Shown: positions 46,330 to 57,479 of the stretch, in pieces
How positions within the stretch are numbered: the first letter of the stretch is position 1
Layout: each line of letters begins with the position of its first letter
Assembly: GCA_944474755.1 (NCBI GenBank)
Contig: OX104115.1
Coordinates: 56,238,648 to 56,302,647, forward strand
Source: Limnoperna fortunei
Lineage: Eukaryota > Mollusca > Bivalvia > Mytilida > Modiolidae
Length of the DNA stretch: 64,000 nt
Reading direction: 5' to 3'
Position numbers and translations under genes: made by a program
The notes under the pieces: model-generated
What the model was told of the DNA's origin: nothing
The model's database searches: none
The model's input: the letters and a program-made list of their open reading frames with translations, nothing else

Positions 46330-46735
46330 GAGAAAGCGTGCACACTAAACATGGAGCTTCCTTTCCTTAATTGGAGTGTGCACACAAATCAGTGAAGCCG
46401 CTGCCATTGGGGAGAAAGCATGCACACAAACCAGTGAAGCCGCTACTCCTTGCATTGGGAGAAAGCGTGCACACGAACCAGTGAAGCTGCTACTCCTTGC
46501 TTTGGGAAAAAGTGTGCACACAAACAAGTGAAGCCGCTACTCCTTTCATTGGGAGAAAGCGTGCACACAAACCAGTGATGCCCCTAATCCCTTGCTTTGG
46601 GAAAAAGCATGCACATGAACCAGTGAAGCCGCTACTCCTTGCATTAGGAGAAAGCGTGCACACGAATCAGTGAAGCCGCTACTCCTTGCATTGGGAGAAA
46701 AGGTGCACACAAACTAGTGAAGCCGCTTTTCTCAG
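46330..46735 (+). repeat. 47-bp minisatellite
   Basis: About eight or nine units beginning GGAGAAAGCGTGCACAC, with starts at 46411, 46458, 46505, 46552, 46600, 46647 and 46694 (47, 47, 47, 48, 47, 47 bp). Each unit continues CAGTGAAGCCGCTACTCC. It is GC-richer than its surroundings. The unit length is not a multiple of three, so the minus-strand frame at 46345-46527 is not a repeat protein. Confidence 0.9.
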
Positions 46736-48139
46736 ATTAAACAGTTTACACACCAATCAAATCTTAGCAAGCCATTGTGTTAGATATAAATACATAGATG
46801 GTATTTAGAATGCAACAAATAAAATGAAAAAGTGATCTCTTGACATACATGTCTGTAAGCATTTATTAGAATGCAATGTAAGAGTTTGCGACATTAATTT
46901 ATTAACTTGTATGATGCTACAAGTAGTTGCATAGTTAAAATAAAATGACATTAGTTTTCAAAAAACCAAAATTTTATTTTGGTCATATGAGAAAATTGTT
47001 TTCATATTCCATCAAAATTGTATAACAGTTTAGAAGGTACTGAAGCCTGTTTTGAGGAAAATTTAGGTTAGGATGACTTAAATGAAGACAACATTAACAA
47101 ACATTAGAATTTGAGTAAGAAATAGGGAAGCAATCATACTGGTTTTGTGGCATTATGGCAGTATATTTAATATATTTCTGATGTTGCTGTGACCTTATTT
47201 TTGAAAATTTTATAGGCATTTTTCAAGTTTCTGTCTTGTAAATCGAGTGTGTATTCCAAAGATGAGAGGAATTACTCTGCACATATACCATTTATCAAAA
47301 CTTTTAAAGAGGAATGCTAGAATTCAAGCAATACATAGTTTGTATTAGATGTTAAGTTTTGTATGAATTTGGTGATTGTTTTCGTGTAGTTAAAGGTTCA
47401 ATTTCCTAACCATTTTCTTTCTAATCTTGGACAAATTTGTGATCAACCCCTTCTAAAGCAAATTAATAACGAGTCCTACATTTTCTTTTTTCATATACAT
47501 GTTAGATTTATTTTTATAAATGGTAATATTTAAGCTCTTTGCTGATTCTTAGATCAAGTGAAGTTACAATAGTATAGTGCTGTATATTTTTAGTATGCAG
47601 AGATATTTGCTGCTTGAAATTTGTTAAATATAAATTAATACTGCATTGTGGTATGATTGTAAGGAAGTATTTTCTCATTAATGTCAAGTGTACACAAATA
47701 AAATTTATGTGGAAAGGAAAGAAAAGAAATGCAAAAGAAGAAATATATAGTGACAACTAACTTCTGAACTATCTTTGTACACACTGTTAAAATAGTATAA
47801 TAGTATGATGTGATGTTTTTGTTGTATATTTTTAAATACTTACATATATAGTGTAATGTTCTTATTACGAATTCTTCTTATTAATAAATGTTAACATAAA
47901 TTATCTGTTGGTTTTTATCATTCTTTAGATATTTAAGGTCCATTTTAAAGGTGTCATTTAAATCACAGGAGCGTTTTTAAGTTCAAAAGTATACTGCTGA
48001 AATTCATGACATTACTCAATATTGTATGACACTGAATTTCTCATTAGTTTAACATTACACCTATTGTTTGCAGATTTTGGAATTGAGATCAACATTGATT
48101 CAAGACTGTACCACTACTAGTAAAGATAAAAATATCATA
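46736..48139. other. AT-rich sequence, no recognised gene
   Basis: No gene, repeat family or RNA is recognised. The minus-strand frame at 47514-47756 has no domain. Confidence 0.35.
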
Positions 48140-48697
48140 GTTTTGTAATATTTATTTCATATTGCAGCAAAATGTCATTAAACTGTCAACACCGACAATA
48201 TAACAATTTCTTGACATTTTAAATTAATATGATCAAATGTCACAGATGACTATTCATCCAACTTCATTATAAACAAAACGTCCATGTAACATGTCGTTGA
48301 AGATGATTTGTGGTGGACTTGTTGTAATGTCATTGGTGACCTTTCATCCACCTGCCAGTATCAACAAAATTTCTGAGATAACATTTCGTTCCTCTTTTAT
48401 AAGGAAAAAATGTGCAGACGACCTGTTGTCCACCTGTCATTGTACACAAAATGTCCTAGTAAATATATCGTTCACCTTTCAGTTTGAACGAAATGTCAGA
48501 TGACCTGTCATTCATCTTTTAATTTTAATGAAAGATCAAATATTGTCTGTCGTTCACATTTCTAAAATACAAAAGGTCAAAGGTTGCCTTTTCTACCACA
48601 AAATTTAACAAAATATGGACTTTGGATATAGGTAAACTTTTGATAATATTTTGGGCTTGACAAAATGGGAACAAAAGACGATTTTTCGTGCAGTGAA
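48140..48697. repeat. AAAGGTC-rich dispersed repeat, copy 2
   Basis: Ends with TTTCGTGCAGTGAA (about 48684), the inverse of the start of the copy at 40100. The interior has repeated GACCTTTCATCCACCTG, GATGACCTGTCATTCATC, GTTCACCTTTCAG and AAAAGGTCAAAGGTT. The outer left boundary is unclear. Confidence 0.5.
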
Positions 48698-48995
48698 TTA
48701 AAGGAATTGAATGCTTTTAAATGTATATTATTTCTACATTACCTGATGCATTCTGATGTTTACAGACCTTATTTATACATTTAATTAATTTTACCTTGAG
48801 AATATTTAAACATCAAAAAATTTTCGAAACATGTTAGCAGTTTTATACCACATGAAATAAGACTTTTACAAGTCTTATAACAATGCGACAAATGCATTAA
48901 AATTTTATTGATATTAGCCTGGTAAAATGTTTGACGTTCGCTGATCAATCTGGGAACTTTGGGCATGCCCCTAGGTAGTGAACGATCCTTTACAG

Positions 48996-49262
48996 GTTTG
49001 TTTGTTTGTTTGTTTGATGGTGTTTTAACGCCACTTTCAGCCATTTTTCAGCTATATCATGGCGTCCAGTTTTTATTGGGGGAGGAAGCCGGAGTACCCG
49101 GAGAAAACCCCGGACCTGCGGTAGGAAAATTGCCAATCCTTGTCAATTAAGATTGGAGTCGAGTACACCCCGCCTACAGTGAGAATCGAACCCGCAATCT
49201 CAGTGTTGACAGACCACGTGATCAATAGTAGACGAACTACCTTAACCACTCGGCCACCGAGG
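48996..49262 (-). mobile_element. tRNA-derived SINE, complete, with target duplication
   Basis: On the minus strand it runs from GCCTCGGTGGCCGAGTGG (A box TGGCCGAGTGG) through B box GGTTCGATTCTC, CTCGACTCCAATCTTAATTG, TGGACGCCATGATATAGCTG and GTGGCGTTAAAACACC to a (CAAA)n tail. A flanking direct repeat is visible: CTTTACAG at 48988-48995 and CTTTACAAG at 49263-49271. Together with 35561-35812 it defines the consensus. Confidence 0.88.
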
Positions 49263-49271
49263 CTTTACAAG

Positions 49272-50150
49272 TTTGTGGACTGTTTATCGGAAAAAGAAGC
49301 GTCGTAGTTGTATCGTATTGTGTGAAAACTGAGCCTTGCGTTAAGTCATTCATAATATACGTGACATTTTTTCTATGATTTTGATAGATTATATATACCT
49401 TGGTATTTACATCAAGATGGGGTACAGTGTTATTACTGAAATACTTCATAAATGTAACAGCATTTTGTGAAGATTTTTTTACCTGTGTGAAATTAAATTT
49501 ATTTTCTAGCTTTGCTTTTTGTGGATTTTAACGATTGTTAACATTGACAATTTTTCCCAGGATTGTTAGTTGTACCTGAGGGCTTTAGTTCATTGTGTAG
49601 AAATAGGATAACGATAGAAAGGTAGGAATCTTTGTGTCTAGTATCATTGAATCCTTGTTTACCTTTTGTTTCATAGACATTTAAGAACATTCTTTGCATA
49701 AATTACCAAAAACTTCCTGAATATTATATAAACTGGTATAATAAACTAAATAATAATAAAATAAATGCAAACTATAAAAAAAAAATTTTTGCTGCTTATG
49801 CAGTAAAATGTGATTTATCATTGTTGAGTATCAGAGTGTTTATGCATCTATTTTTAATTTTGTAAAGAACTTGGTCCCATTTTTTACTCTAACACATAAC
49901 ATGTTAAAAAATTTAAAAATATAAATGAATTGCTAATGAGCCCCTTACCTAAATGCACAACTGAAACTAATGGATTCTGCCAAGCTGAATACTTACCTGT
50001 TTGCAAGGTACTGCTTCAGAATCATTTTATTTTGAGTCATTGCTTCTAATCTGGAAAAGATTCTTTGTAGAAATTATTGAAGATGTTTGCAATGCAATCA
50101 TATATATGAACTCTGCAGTTCAGTTAAAGTTTATTGATGATCTGAACACT
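49272..50150. other. AT-rich sequence, no recognised gene
   Basis: Nothing recognised. Confidence 0.3.
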
Positions 50151-50159
50151 AATTGTTTT

Positions 50160-50355
50160 AAAAGAAAATATACTGTGTAATAACTTAGAAGCAAGTGTAG
50201 TGTGTAATAACAAAGAAACAATTATATTGTGCAATAACTAAGAAGCAATTGTGCTGTGCACATATGTATAATGTGCAATAACAGTAGCAATTATATTGTA
50301 AAAGCAATTATATTGTGCAATAACTGCGAACACATTTATAATTTGCAATAATTCA
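50160..50355 (+). repeat. Degenerate ~32-bp minisatellite
   Basis: Repeated variants of ATTATATTGTGCAATAAC and AGAAGCAATTGTGC (for example near 50220, 50283 and 50308), with irregular spacing. No coding role is apparent. Confidence 0.6.
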
Positions 50356-50453
50356 AAACTAATGAATATTGTGGAGTACGTGCAAGGTTTTATTTATCTA
50401 AAGATTTTGATTAAACAGCCTGACCAGTTCATTCTTTTTACTTTTACTCTCGT

Positions 50454-50655
50454 GGAAACTGAGGTTTCAGGTTTGAGTTTTACTGTGGGCATGGTGTACT
50501 CGACTTCAATCTTAAGTGACAAAGATTGCCAGTTTCATACTGCAGGGCATCTTCGCTAGCCAAGTGTTACAATCCGGTCTATTTCAGCAATTTTTAGCTA
50601 TATCATTACATCCAGTTATATTAGGGAAGGAAGCTGGTGTACAGGTAGAAACTCC
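50454..50655 (+). mobile_element. Diverged SINE remnant
   Basis: Contains GGTTTGAGTTTTACTG (decayed B box), GTACTCGACTTCAATCTTAA, GTGACAAAGATTGCCAG and, after a disordered middle, ATATCATTACATCCAGTTAT and GGAAGGAAGCTGG from the opposite orientation. It may be two SINE pieces joined, or an inverted rearrangement of one. Boundaries are approximate. Confidence 0.5.
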
Positions 50656-51842
50656 CTGGCGGTCATTTTCAGAAGACAACTGTTATGATCTTATGATCTG
50701 GAAAGGGGGATTCCAGATTAGAAATGTTTTAGAAATAGCAACAGTTGCGTTGATAGATATAAATAATGTATGCTCATTTTCTTTTTTTTTTTGTGTGTGC
50801 AAAATATTGATTAAATTACCGATAATGACTACATCAAAGGTAAATTAATATTTAAAATTTTTACAAATTTTTTATATTTGTTGGTATTTGCAAAAATAGC
50901 TACAGTTGCAATGTATATTTTTATATATTCCATGTGCTTAATTTGTAGTTCAATCATGGTTTTAAATTACTTATGTCGAAAGATTACCTGACACTTAGGT
51001 ATTTTTATAATATAAATTTCATATTTCTACCTTTGTATTGTCTTAACAATTTTCCTAGAATATTGAAACGATGGCATTATTTTTAACCCATGGAAATTCA
51101 TTATATGAGCCTCTCTTTTAGATAACAGAGCAGTTATGTGAAAAAATTGTAACGAAAATGGTTTCACCACTTCCTGAATTTTTGTCATTTTTGTCATGTT
51201 TATAATGTTAGTTTATGCAGGGATCAATGCAAAAGAGACTGTAATACATTTCAATTTATTCAATTCATTTAAACAGATGCCCCATTTCAATAGCGAGTTC
51301 GAATTTTGATTTATATAAATTTTGTGTGTAAAAATTTAAGAATAAATATTCATACTTTTGATCCTATATGTGATCATCATTCAATATCTTTATTTACAAA
51401 CATATCGTTCTAGGCTCAAAGTTAAAATCAAAGTAAAGTTGTAAATTAAGTTTTACGATTCACACTCAACCTTTGTATAGGTAAAATTATATATTGTCAC
51501 AATTGTTTTGTCATGCCTGGATGGGATTTCCAATATAACATTGGGTTAGTGTGAAGATTTTTGTGGAGGCATTGTAAAATACGTTAAATATAAGAGTCGT
51601 TGGTGATTCGTTATCTTCTGAGATATTGGTAATGGTTTTTAAAGATACCACAACCATTGAAGTATCGTCAGACTGATACCAATCATTTTCGTGCTATTTT
51701 ATGTAAATTTAATTTATTGCGGGTGATATAAATCTGCACTTAGGTATTTCAGTATATGTTAGATTTGATTGTTAGTTATTTACAAGTTTTATGCAAATTT
51801 CGAATATTTTTCAACCATATCATAGCACTCTGAAAGAAATCT
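50656..51842. other. AT-rich sequence, no recognised gene
   Basis: Nothing recognised. The plus-strand frame at 50516-50848 overlaps the SINE remnant and is not a gene. Confidence 0.3.
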
Positions 51843-51851
51843 GGAGTACCC

Positions 51852-51960
51852 TCCTTCTAATTAAAATAAATCTTTCACTTGCTTCCTCCTTTTTGTTATT
51901 GTGTCACAGCTACAATAAACAAGGGAGAAGCAAGTGAAAGATTTTATTTTAATTAGATTG
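51852..51960. mobile_element. 109-bp fold-back MITE, copy 2
   Basis: Same family as 36578-36680: left TCTAATTAAAAT and right ATTTTAATTAGATTG, with CTTTCACTTGC/GCAAGTGAAAG inside and a CAGCTAC centre. A 9-bp direct repeat GGAGTACCC flanks it (51843-51851 and 51961-51969). The left terminal bases (TCCT) differ from the CAA of copy 1. Confidence 0.78.
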
Positions 51961-52090
51961 GGAGTACCCATTGAAAAGCGCTGTAGGGAATCGAGCACAC
52001 CCTGCACAAAAGTATACATTAAGAAAACAAAGTAAATTTGATCAGATTGTGCATTATGAAATTATAAATCTGCCCTGACTTCTCAAATTA

Positions 52091-52286
52091 TGTTTGTCTG
52101 TTTGGTTGAATAGTGTTAAACGCCATTTTCAGCAATTTTTCAGCTATATCATGGCGTCCAGTTTTTATTGGAGGAGGAAGCCGGAGTACCCGGAGAAAAC
52201 CCCCGACCAGCGGTAGGAAAACTGCCAATCATTGTCAATTAAGATTTGAGTCGAGTACACCATGCCTAAAGTGAGAATCGAACCCA
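52091..52286 (-). mobile_element. 5'-truncated SINE
   Basis: On the minus strand it has the tail (GGCGTTTAACACT), TGGCGTCCAGTTTTTA on the plus strand, the ACTCAAATCTTAATTG segment, and stops inside the B box (GAGAATCGAACCC on the plus strand). No A box. The truncation point in the head is typical of target-primed reverse transcription. Confidence 0.82.
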
Positions 52287-53088
52287 GATCAAAATATGCA
52301 ATCGATAGGCAAATTTTCTGTTTCACATCATTGCCAGCAAAACATTGAACATTAAGTACAATACCATAATGATGATAATTTAGTCTATAGAGCCATTCAC
52401 ATAAAAATTTGTTAAGAACCTAGTGTACCAAACAAAGTACTATAAAGTATGAGTTCTAGTAGAAATATACGTCAAACTGTTAGGATAAAGACGTAACTTA
52501 GCTCACGGATAACGACTGAGGATCAATTAGGACTTGTAGGTATGTTATGGCTATTTATTGGTTTCCCCTGAAGTGGCTCAATTACATGGTAAGCTTTATA
52601 TTTACCAGTGTGACATCAGACCATCCAGATGATAAACTTTTTATGTTTAAATCCGCTCCTCTGAAACCACTGGGCCAGTTCGAATTTTTTAAACTAAACT
52701 TGGAATTGATGATCCATGGATGACCTAGAAAACCACCCACAGTGACCTCTATCGCTAAAAAAATTAAATCCTTTAAATCTGCACTACCACATACATGTTT
52801 TGCCAAATTAAACATGCTTATATTGGTTTATAGACTGGTAAAAGAGTACTGTAACATATATTTAGGTTTTCTGAGAAATCAATGCTATTTTACCAAATAT
52901 GCCAAATATGCAAATTAAGCCTATGTTGACAGATATATAATAAATAATGTTCTCTTCTGAATCCACTGGTTCAGCCAAAATTAGTATGCATTGGTCCAAG
53001 GACCATTGAGATGTGTGACATCAGTTGATCCTGACATCTAGGACTCATACCTGCCTATTTGGAACAAGGTTTTCCTATATTTTAACAA
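52287..53088. other. Sequence with a degenerate CCACTGG-type repeat
   Basis: Two segments, at about 52655-52745 and 52960-53035, both contain a (G)AA(A/T)CCACTGG start and a GATCCATGGATGACC-like or GGTCCAAGGACCATT-like part. This looks like two decayed copies of one dispersed repeat. The minus-strand frame 52582-52815 overlaps one of them and has no domain. Confidence 0.4.
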
Positions 53089-53286
53089 GGGCCCCGGGTG
53101 ACCGAGTGGTTATGGTAGTTCATCTACTATTAATCATGTGCATGGTCTGTCAACACTGAGATTGTGGGTTTAATTCTCACTGTGGTCAGGTTGCGCTAGA
53201 CTCCAATCTTAATTGACAAGGATTGCCAGTTTTGCTACCGAAGATTGGAGGATTTCTCCGGATACTATGGCTTCCTGCCAAACAAA
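53089..53286 (+). mobile_element. tRNA-derived SINE, head and body
   Basis: GGGCCCCGGGTGACCGAGTGG (changed A box), CATCTACTATTAATCATGTG, GTGGGTTTAATTCTCAC (decayed B box), CTCCAATCTTAATTGACAAG and GGATTTCTCCGG, ending abruptly at CAAACAAAC without the GGCGTTAAAC tail. Confidence 0.8.
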
Positions 53287-53655
53287 CTATATTTTTTAAT
53301 AATTAATAATTCAACTAAATAAAATTATAATAATACAGAAATTCTATTCAAGAATTGCAATAGGATCTAAAGTCATTCAGTCTGAAATATGCTTACTGGG
53401 TAATGGGATGTAGGTTTTTATCTATGAGGTAAAAAAATGACTAGATGGATGGAAAAATTTTAGTTTATTATCTTAAATAATTATCAACATCAGTCTTTTT
53501 ATTTCACTGTTACAAATATTTGTCTGGATTAACACATATGCTATTTTGGCTAAAAGTTCAATTATAGACATCAATCTTTGATTTTACTGTCCCAAATAAT
53601 ACATCTGGCTTAACACACTGTTTTGCAAGAAAATTTGATTGCATATCTCAATCAT
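53287..53655. other. AT-rich sequence, no recognised gene
   Basis: Nothing recognised. A loose internal similarity (CATCAGTCTTTTTATTTCAC and CATCAATCTTTGATTTTACT) suggests a decayed tandem duplication. Confidence 0.3.
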
Positions 53656-53665
53656 TACAAATAAT

Positions 53666-53787
53666 CTTTTGTTTGTTTGTTTTAATGTTGTTTAAAGCAA
53701 TTTTAAGCAATTTTTCAGCTATATCATGCTGACCAGTTTTTATTGGGGAGTTAGCTGTAGTACCCGGAGAAAACCCCCGACCTGTGG
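53666..53787 (-). mobile_element. 5'-truncated SINE with 10-bp target duplication
   Basis: Only the tail end of the SINE is present (plus strand GTTTGTTTGTTTTAATG, CAGCTATATCATGC, CCAGTTTTTATTGGGG, AACCCCCGACC). It is flanked by TACAAATAAT at 53656-53665 and 53788-53797. This is a clear example of insertion by LINE machinery with 5' truncation. Confidence 0.82.
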
Positions 53788-53797
53788 TACAAATAAT

Positions 53798-55283
53798 GTT
53801 TCTGGACTTACATATATGCAGTGTTGGCAGAAAGTTCAATTACAGGTTGACTAAGTAAATATGTTAAAATCAATATACATATACCCTGTAAGTTTACTTA
53901 ACATTAAAAAAAGTTCTTGTTAATGTGTATGGGGAAAATTATAGATAGCTGTAGACTAGTCTAAGTCATTGTATAATTAGAGTACGAACTTCCTTCAAAG
54001 GTATTTAAATCAGTGAACAACAATTTACATCCATAAAATATTTTGACAGAAGAATATGTATATCTGATTGTCAAAACAAGATAAATCATTATGTCAGGAC
54101 TACAATTACACTGGGATGACAAAGGAAAAAAGATTCATATTGCGCCTTGTAATTTGGGGGTATCAATATTCTTTTAACTATTTAGTAATAATTTTCAAGC
54201 AGTGGCATATAAAATATTATTACATAATAGCTATTTTGCCATTTTTTTCCCCTTCGATCAATATTATTCTACCCTAGTATATAAAACCTCGTATTGATCT
54301 CGTTGAAGTGCAGTTGTAGATAATGTCAATTTTGGTTTTTTTATATTTCTGAGATCAAAACTATCCACCGAGGATTCAGATTGAGGAAATAAAAACCAAT
54401 CTCTTTATTGGTGCTTTGTAACATTGTGATGCCACATTGACCTTAGAAACTGAGGATAATATGTCCATATGACGCTAGAGTGATATGGGATTTTGTCAGG
54501 TTGCGCAATCAAAGGAAAATTGAACGAAATGGCTGGCGATAAATGTAAATCTTGATATAGTATATCACCTACAACAATGTTTTACTTTAAAATTTGGTAT
54601 TTTGTTCAAACAATTAATGACTTTAATTAAATAAATTGTTTATTGGTACTAAGTACTTTTAACACCACTTACAACTCTTTTAGTGTTATAAAATTTTTAT
54701 ATAGTCTACTATTGAAAACTTAATCAAGGACTAGTACTATGATTATCACCTTTAAATAGTTTAGGAAAGTATTGATTTTCAATTATCCCCAAGACAAAAA
54801 AAGTCATCCTATGATTTGTCATTGACCACATGTTTATATTAATTCCCATGGGGCCTGTCTGAATAGTCGAATTATTACTTAAACGTAACCTAATGATCGT
54901 AACCTCTAGATATAAAACATTGACATGTTTGTAACGTATGTGAATTTTGTTATGTGCATGCCACCTTGTATGGTAAATAAATATTATTATTGAATATAAC
55001 TGATTGGATGATTTTTGATAAGGGTCAACTCATTATTCAAATGTAACGGAAGAGCATGAAATAATCACATGTGAGGACTTCCGGTTGATCGCCATGTTGA
55101 GGTAGTCACGAATTTGTTCGGGTCCAAAAAAAACTTTAACTATATCTGTCTACATTAATGAAGAAGGCCAAAGGTAGGAAAAGACGTTAAAATCCCCAGA
55201 CTACTCGACTGCGATACATTTGTAGAGACTTTCAGTTAGTTTTTTGAAGCTTTAACGATTTGAACTGAGTTAGTGTTCAGCCG
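53798..55283. other. AT-rich sequence, no recognised gene
   Basis: No gene is recognised. At about 55036-55080 CAAATGTAACGGAAGAGCATGA resembles AAATGTAACGGTAGAGCATG at 62881, so it may be a remnant of the same repeat. Confidence 0.35.
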
Positions 55284-55383
55284 TGCTTGCCGGTTTAATA
55301 AACAATGGCCGAGTACATTTGTAAAGTCTTTAGTGATATTGCAAAATGTTTTCAACAATAACATTTACACATTGATTCCGAAG

Positions 55384-55975
55384 TCAAAAAATTTAAGTCC
55401 CAACAAGAAGAAACTGTCAGACGAGTGGAATTATTATAAAATCAGGCACAAAATGCAAATGAACAATTATTTGAGATCCACGATAAACATATCCCAAATA
55501 TAGAAAACAAAATTGAACAAGAAGCTACCGAACGCTTAAAGCTAGAACTTTGGGGTAGAAAATTGAATTTAATAATTCGTGGTTTGAGCGGAAAGGATGG
55601 AGAAGTTCCACGTATTACACAAACTGCTGTCCGTACTTTCCTGCACGGTAAACTTAGCTTCTCGGAGGAACAGGTGCGAAATATTTTATTCACTGCTGTA
55701 CATCGACTTCCTTCTTGACCCCCCGGGAAACGAAATATTATACTTAGACTGTTCAATTTGATGGACAGAGATGATATTTTAGCAGCAGCAATGAAGCTAC
55801 CTGCAGGTAGTGGTCTTAGCGTAATACCGGACCTTCCCACCATACTTGGCTACGCGTCGCGGAGAATTACTGAAGGAGAGGAGAGAAATGTCCGCTGAGG
55901 CTTGCAAACACTGCAGATTAGTTTACCTAAAGGAACCCCCTTTTCTCAAACTCGTCACTAGGAAATAGTCGGACT
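55384..55975 (+). pseudogene. L1-like ORF1 remnant
   Basis: Frames read NANEQLFEIHDKHIPNIENK, then LKLELWGRKLNLIIRGLSGK, EEQVRNILFTAVHRLPS, GKRNIILRLFNLMDRDDILA, and after a frame change near 55815 LLKERREMSAEACKHCRLVY. The order (coiled coil, LELWGRRLNLIIRGL-like start, HR.., R.IILRLF, RRELLKERREMS) is that of the L1/Tx1 ORF1 RNA-binding protein. It contains an in-frame TAA at 55437, a TGA after RLPS and a frameshift, so it is dead. The element's ORF2 may be the remains at 57480-60840. A retrozyme and a (TA)n tract lie between them. Confidence 0.72.
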
Positions 55976-56084
55976 GAGAAGACGTGTAAATAAAGAATCG
56001 GTGAATACTATTCGACGTTATCAACCTTTTTGATAATTGTCTTATTGTGTCCAACTGTCGATGTATATATATATATATCTCCCA

Positions 56085-56558
56085 ATGAAAAAAATATTAT
56101 TCCATCTCCCAATGAAGAACATCTTAAACATTTATAGTTAAACGCCACTGATGAGTCTTATGTAGACGAAACGCGAGTCTGGCGTAATGAATTTGTCACC
56201 TTGATAATTTTGATTACATCTTGTTGGAATATTTGAGCAAAGCCAAGTAACAGCACGGCACGTCCCCGGTTAGCGGACAGAGAAGCAACTATTAAAAAAG
56301 TTTTGGGTTCATTTAAATTGAGAAAGTTTAAGATGAATATGTTGTGATTGTTCACGTTATTTATTTATATTGACACTCAATGACTAAGGCCATTCGTTGG
56401 TCAGTCTGTGTCTAAATTTATGACAAGAAACACCGTCATATGTATCGTTGCATAATCTTCTAGACTTGTATGTTGTTGTTTTTTGTTTGTGCTGTATCGT
56501 CATGTTTGTCGATCCGATACTAAATAAGTGTACTGGTTCAGCAGCATTCTTTTAGACC

Positions 56559-56560
<2 letters not shown>
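56085..56560 (+). mobile_element. Retrozyme monomer with hammerhead ribozyme
   Basis: The linker CCCAATGAAGAACATCTTAA, the hammerhead (56142-56185) and the body AATGAATTTGTCACCTTGA, GATTACATCTTGTTGGAATA, GGCCATTCGTTGGTCAGTC, AAGAAACACCGTCATATG and GTCATGTTTGTCGATCCGAT follow in the same order as at 61478-62376. It ends at TTAGACCCTTTA, where the (TA)n tract starts. Non-coding; the minus-strand frame at 56158-56355 is incidental. Confidence 0.82.
56142..56185 (+). ncRNA. Hammerhead ribozyme, type I, best-preserved copy
   Basis: All core elements are present: stem I ACGCCA (56142-56147) pairs perfectly with TGGCGT (56180-56185); CTGATGA at 56148-56154; stem II GTCT/AGAC with loop TATGT; GAAA at 56168-56171; a minimal stem III AC/GT closed by GCGA, a GNRA-type tetraloop; and the predicted cut after GTC at 56179. 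A very short stem III is typical of animal type I ribozymes in retrozymes and Penelope-like elements, where activity usually depends on dimers. Confidence 0.88.

Positions 56561-56562
<2 letters not shown>

Positions 56563-56651
<89 letters not shown>
56563..56651. repeat. (TA)n microsatellite
   Basis: An uninterrupted TA tract of almost 90 bp that begins at the end of the retrozyme. Its length is uncertain, as such tracts are unstable and hard to assemble. Confidence 0.95.
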
Positions 56652-56654
<3 letters not shown>

Positions 56655-57479
56655 CTATGATAATTTTGGTTTTTTTTTAGCTTATAACATTGTGCTTTTC
56701 CTAACTTTGCTAAATCGCGTATTATTCATTAAAGTATACGATACACCTTAGTTATTCTCTTTATATAGTTGTGTATTGTATTTATGACTAGTGAGTTCTC
56801 CCCTCATGAAATGGATATGGGGGAGTGGCTTCTGTATTGCATACTGTCAAAAGGCAGCGCTATATCTGTATGTAAACTTCCGGTTTATATATATTTTAAG
56901 ACAACACGAGGATAACTAACTTTATAAAAGGGAGAGCCCTGTTAACATTGAAAAATTGCGGTACTTCGCATGGCCAGGTAATTTTACACAAGAAGTTGTT
57001 ATTCATCCGAGTAAATAGACTCTTAACATTAATTACTTTACGGAAAATCTTTTTAATGACAGTTCACTATGCTCCTATCATGAGATGAGACATCCTAGTC
57101 AACATACAGGCACTTTGCATACAATTAATAAAAAAAGTTAATGAAGATAATGGTATCTTAGGCAGCTCTTGATGTATAAAGAAGGACCCAAGTATATGTA
57201 ACTGTGGAACTGAATGAATAGAACGTTTTATGTTGTAGGGATGGGAGTCAAAAAGGGGGAATTTTTGTATATTTATCTGCTCCTACTGTCTGCTTACATC
57301 TCTGTTAAACGTTAAACATTTAAATCAAGTTGCAACAATTAAACTATTTGCAAACTGTCTGGTACTACATGTCATTATATATATCATTATCTGGTTTGTC
57401 AATAGGTGGTCAAAAATAGTTGAAGAACATAATTGTGTTAATAAATGTCTTCTGTCACATAGGTGCCCTCAACTGTCAA
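56652..57479. other. AT-rich spacer before the L1-like endonuclease
   Basis: No recognised gene. The first part of an L1 endonuclease would be expected here, but I see no residues of it. Confidence 0.35.

Noticed and set aside
52582..52815. 77-codon minus-strand frame with VGGFLGHPWIINSKF
   Set aside because: It overlaps a decayed dispersed repeat (CCACTGG type) with a second copy near 52960, and no domain is recognisable.
55442..55843. 133-codon minus-strand frame
   Set aside because: It is antisense to the L1-like ORF1 remnant, whose plus-strand reading shows recognisable ORF1 motifs.
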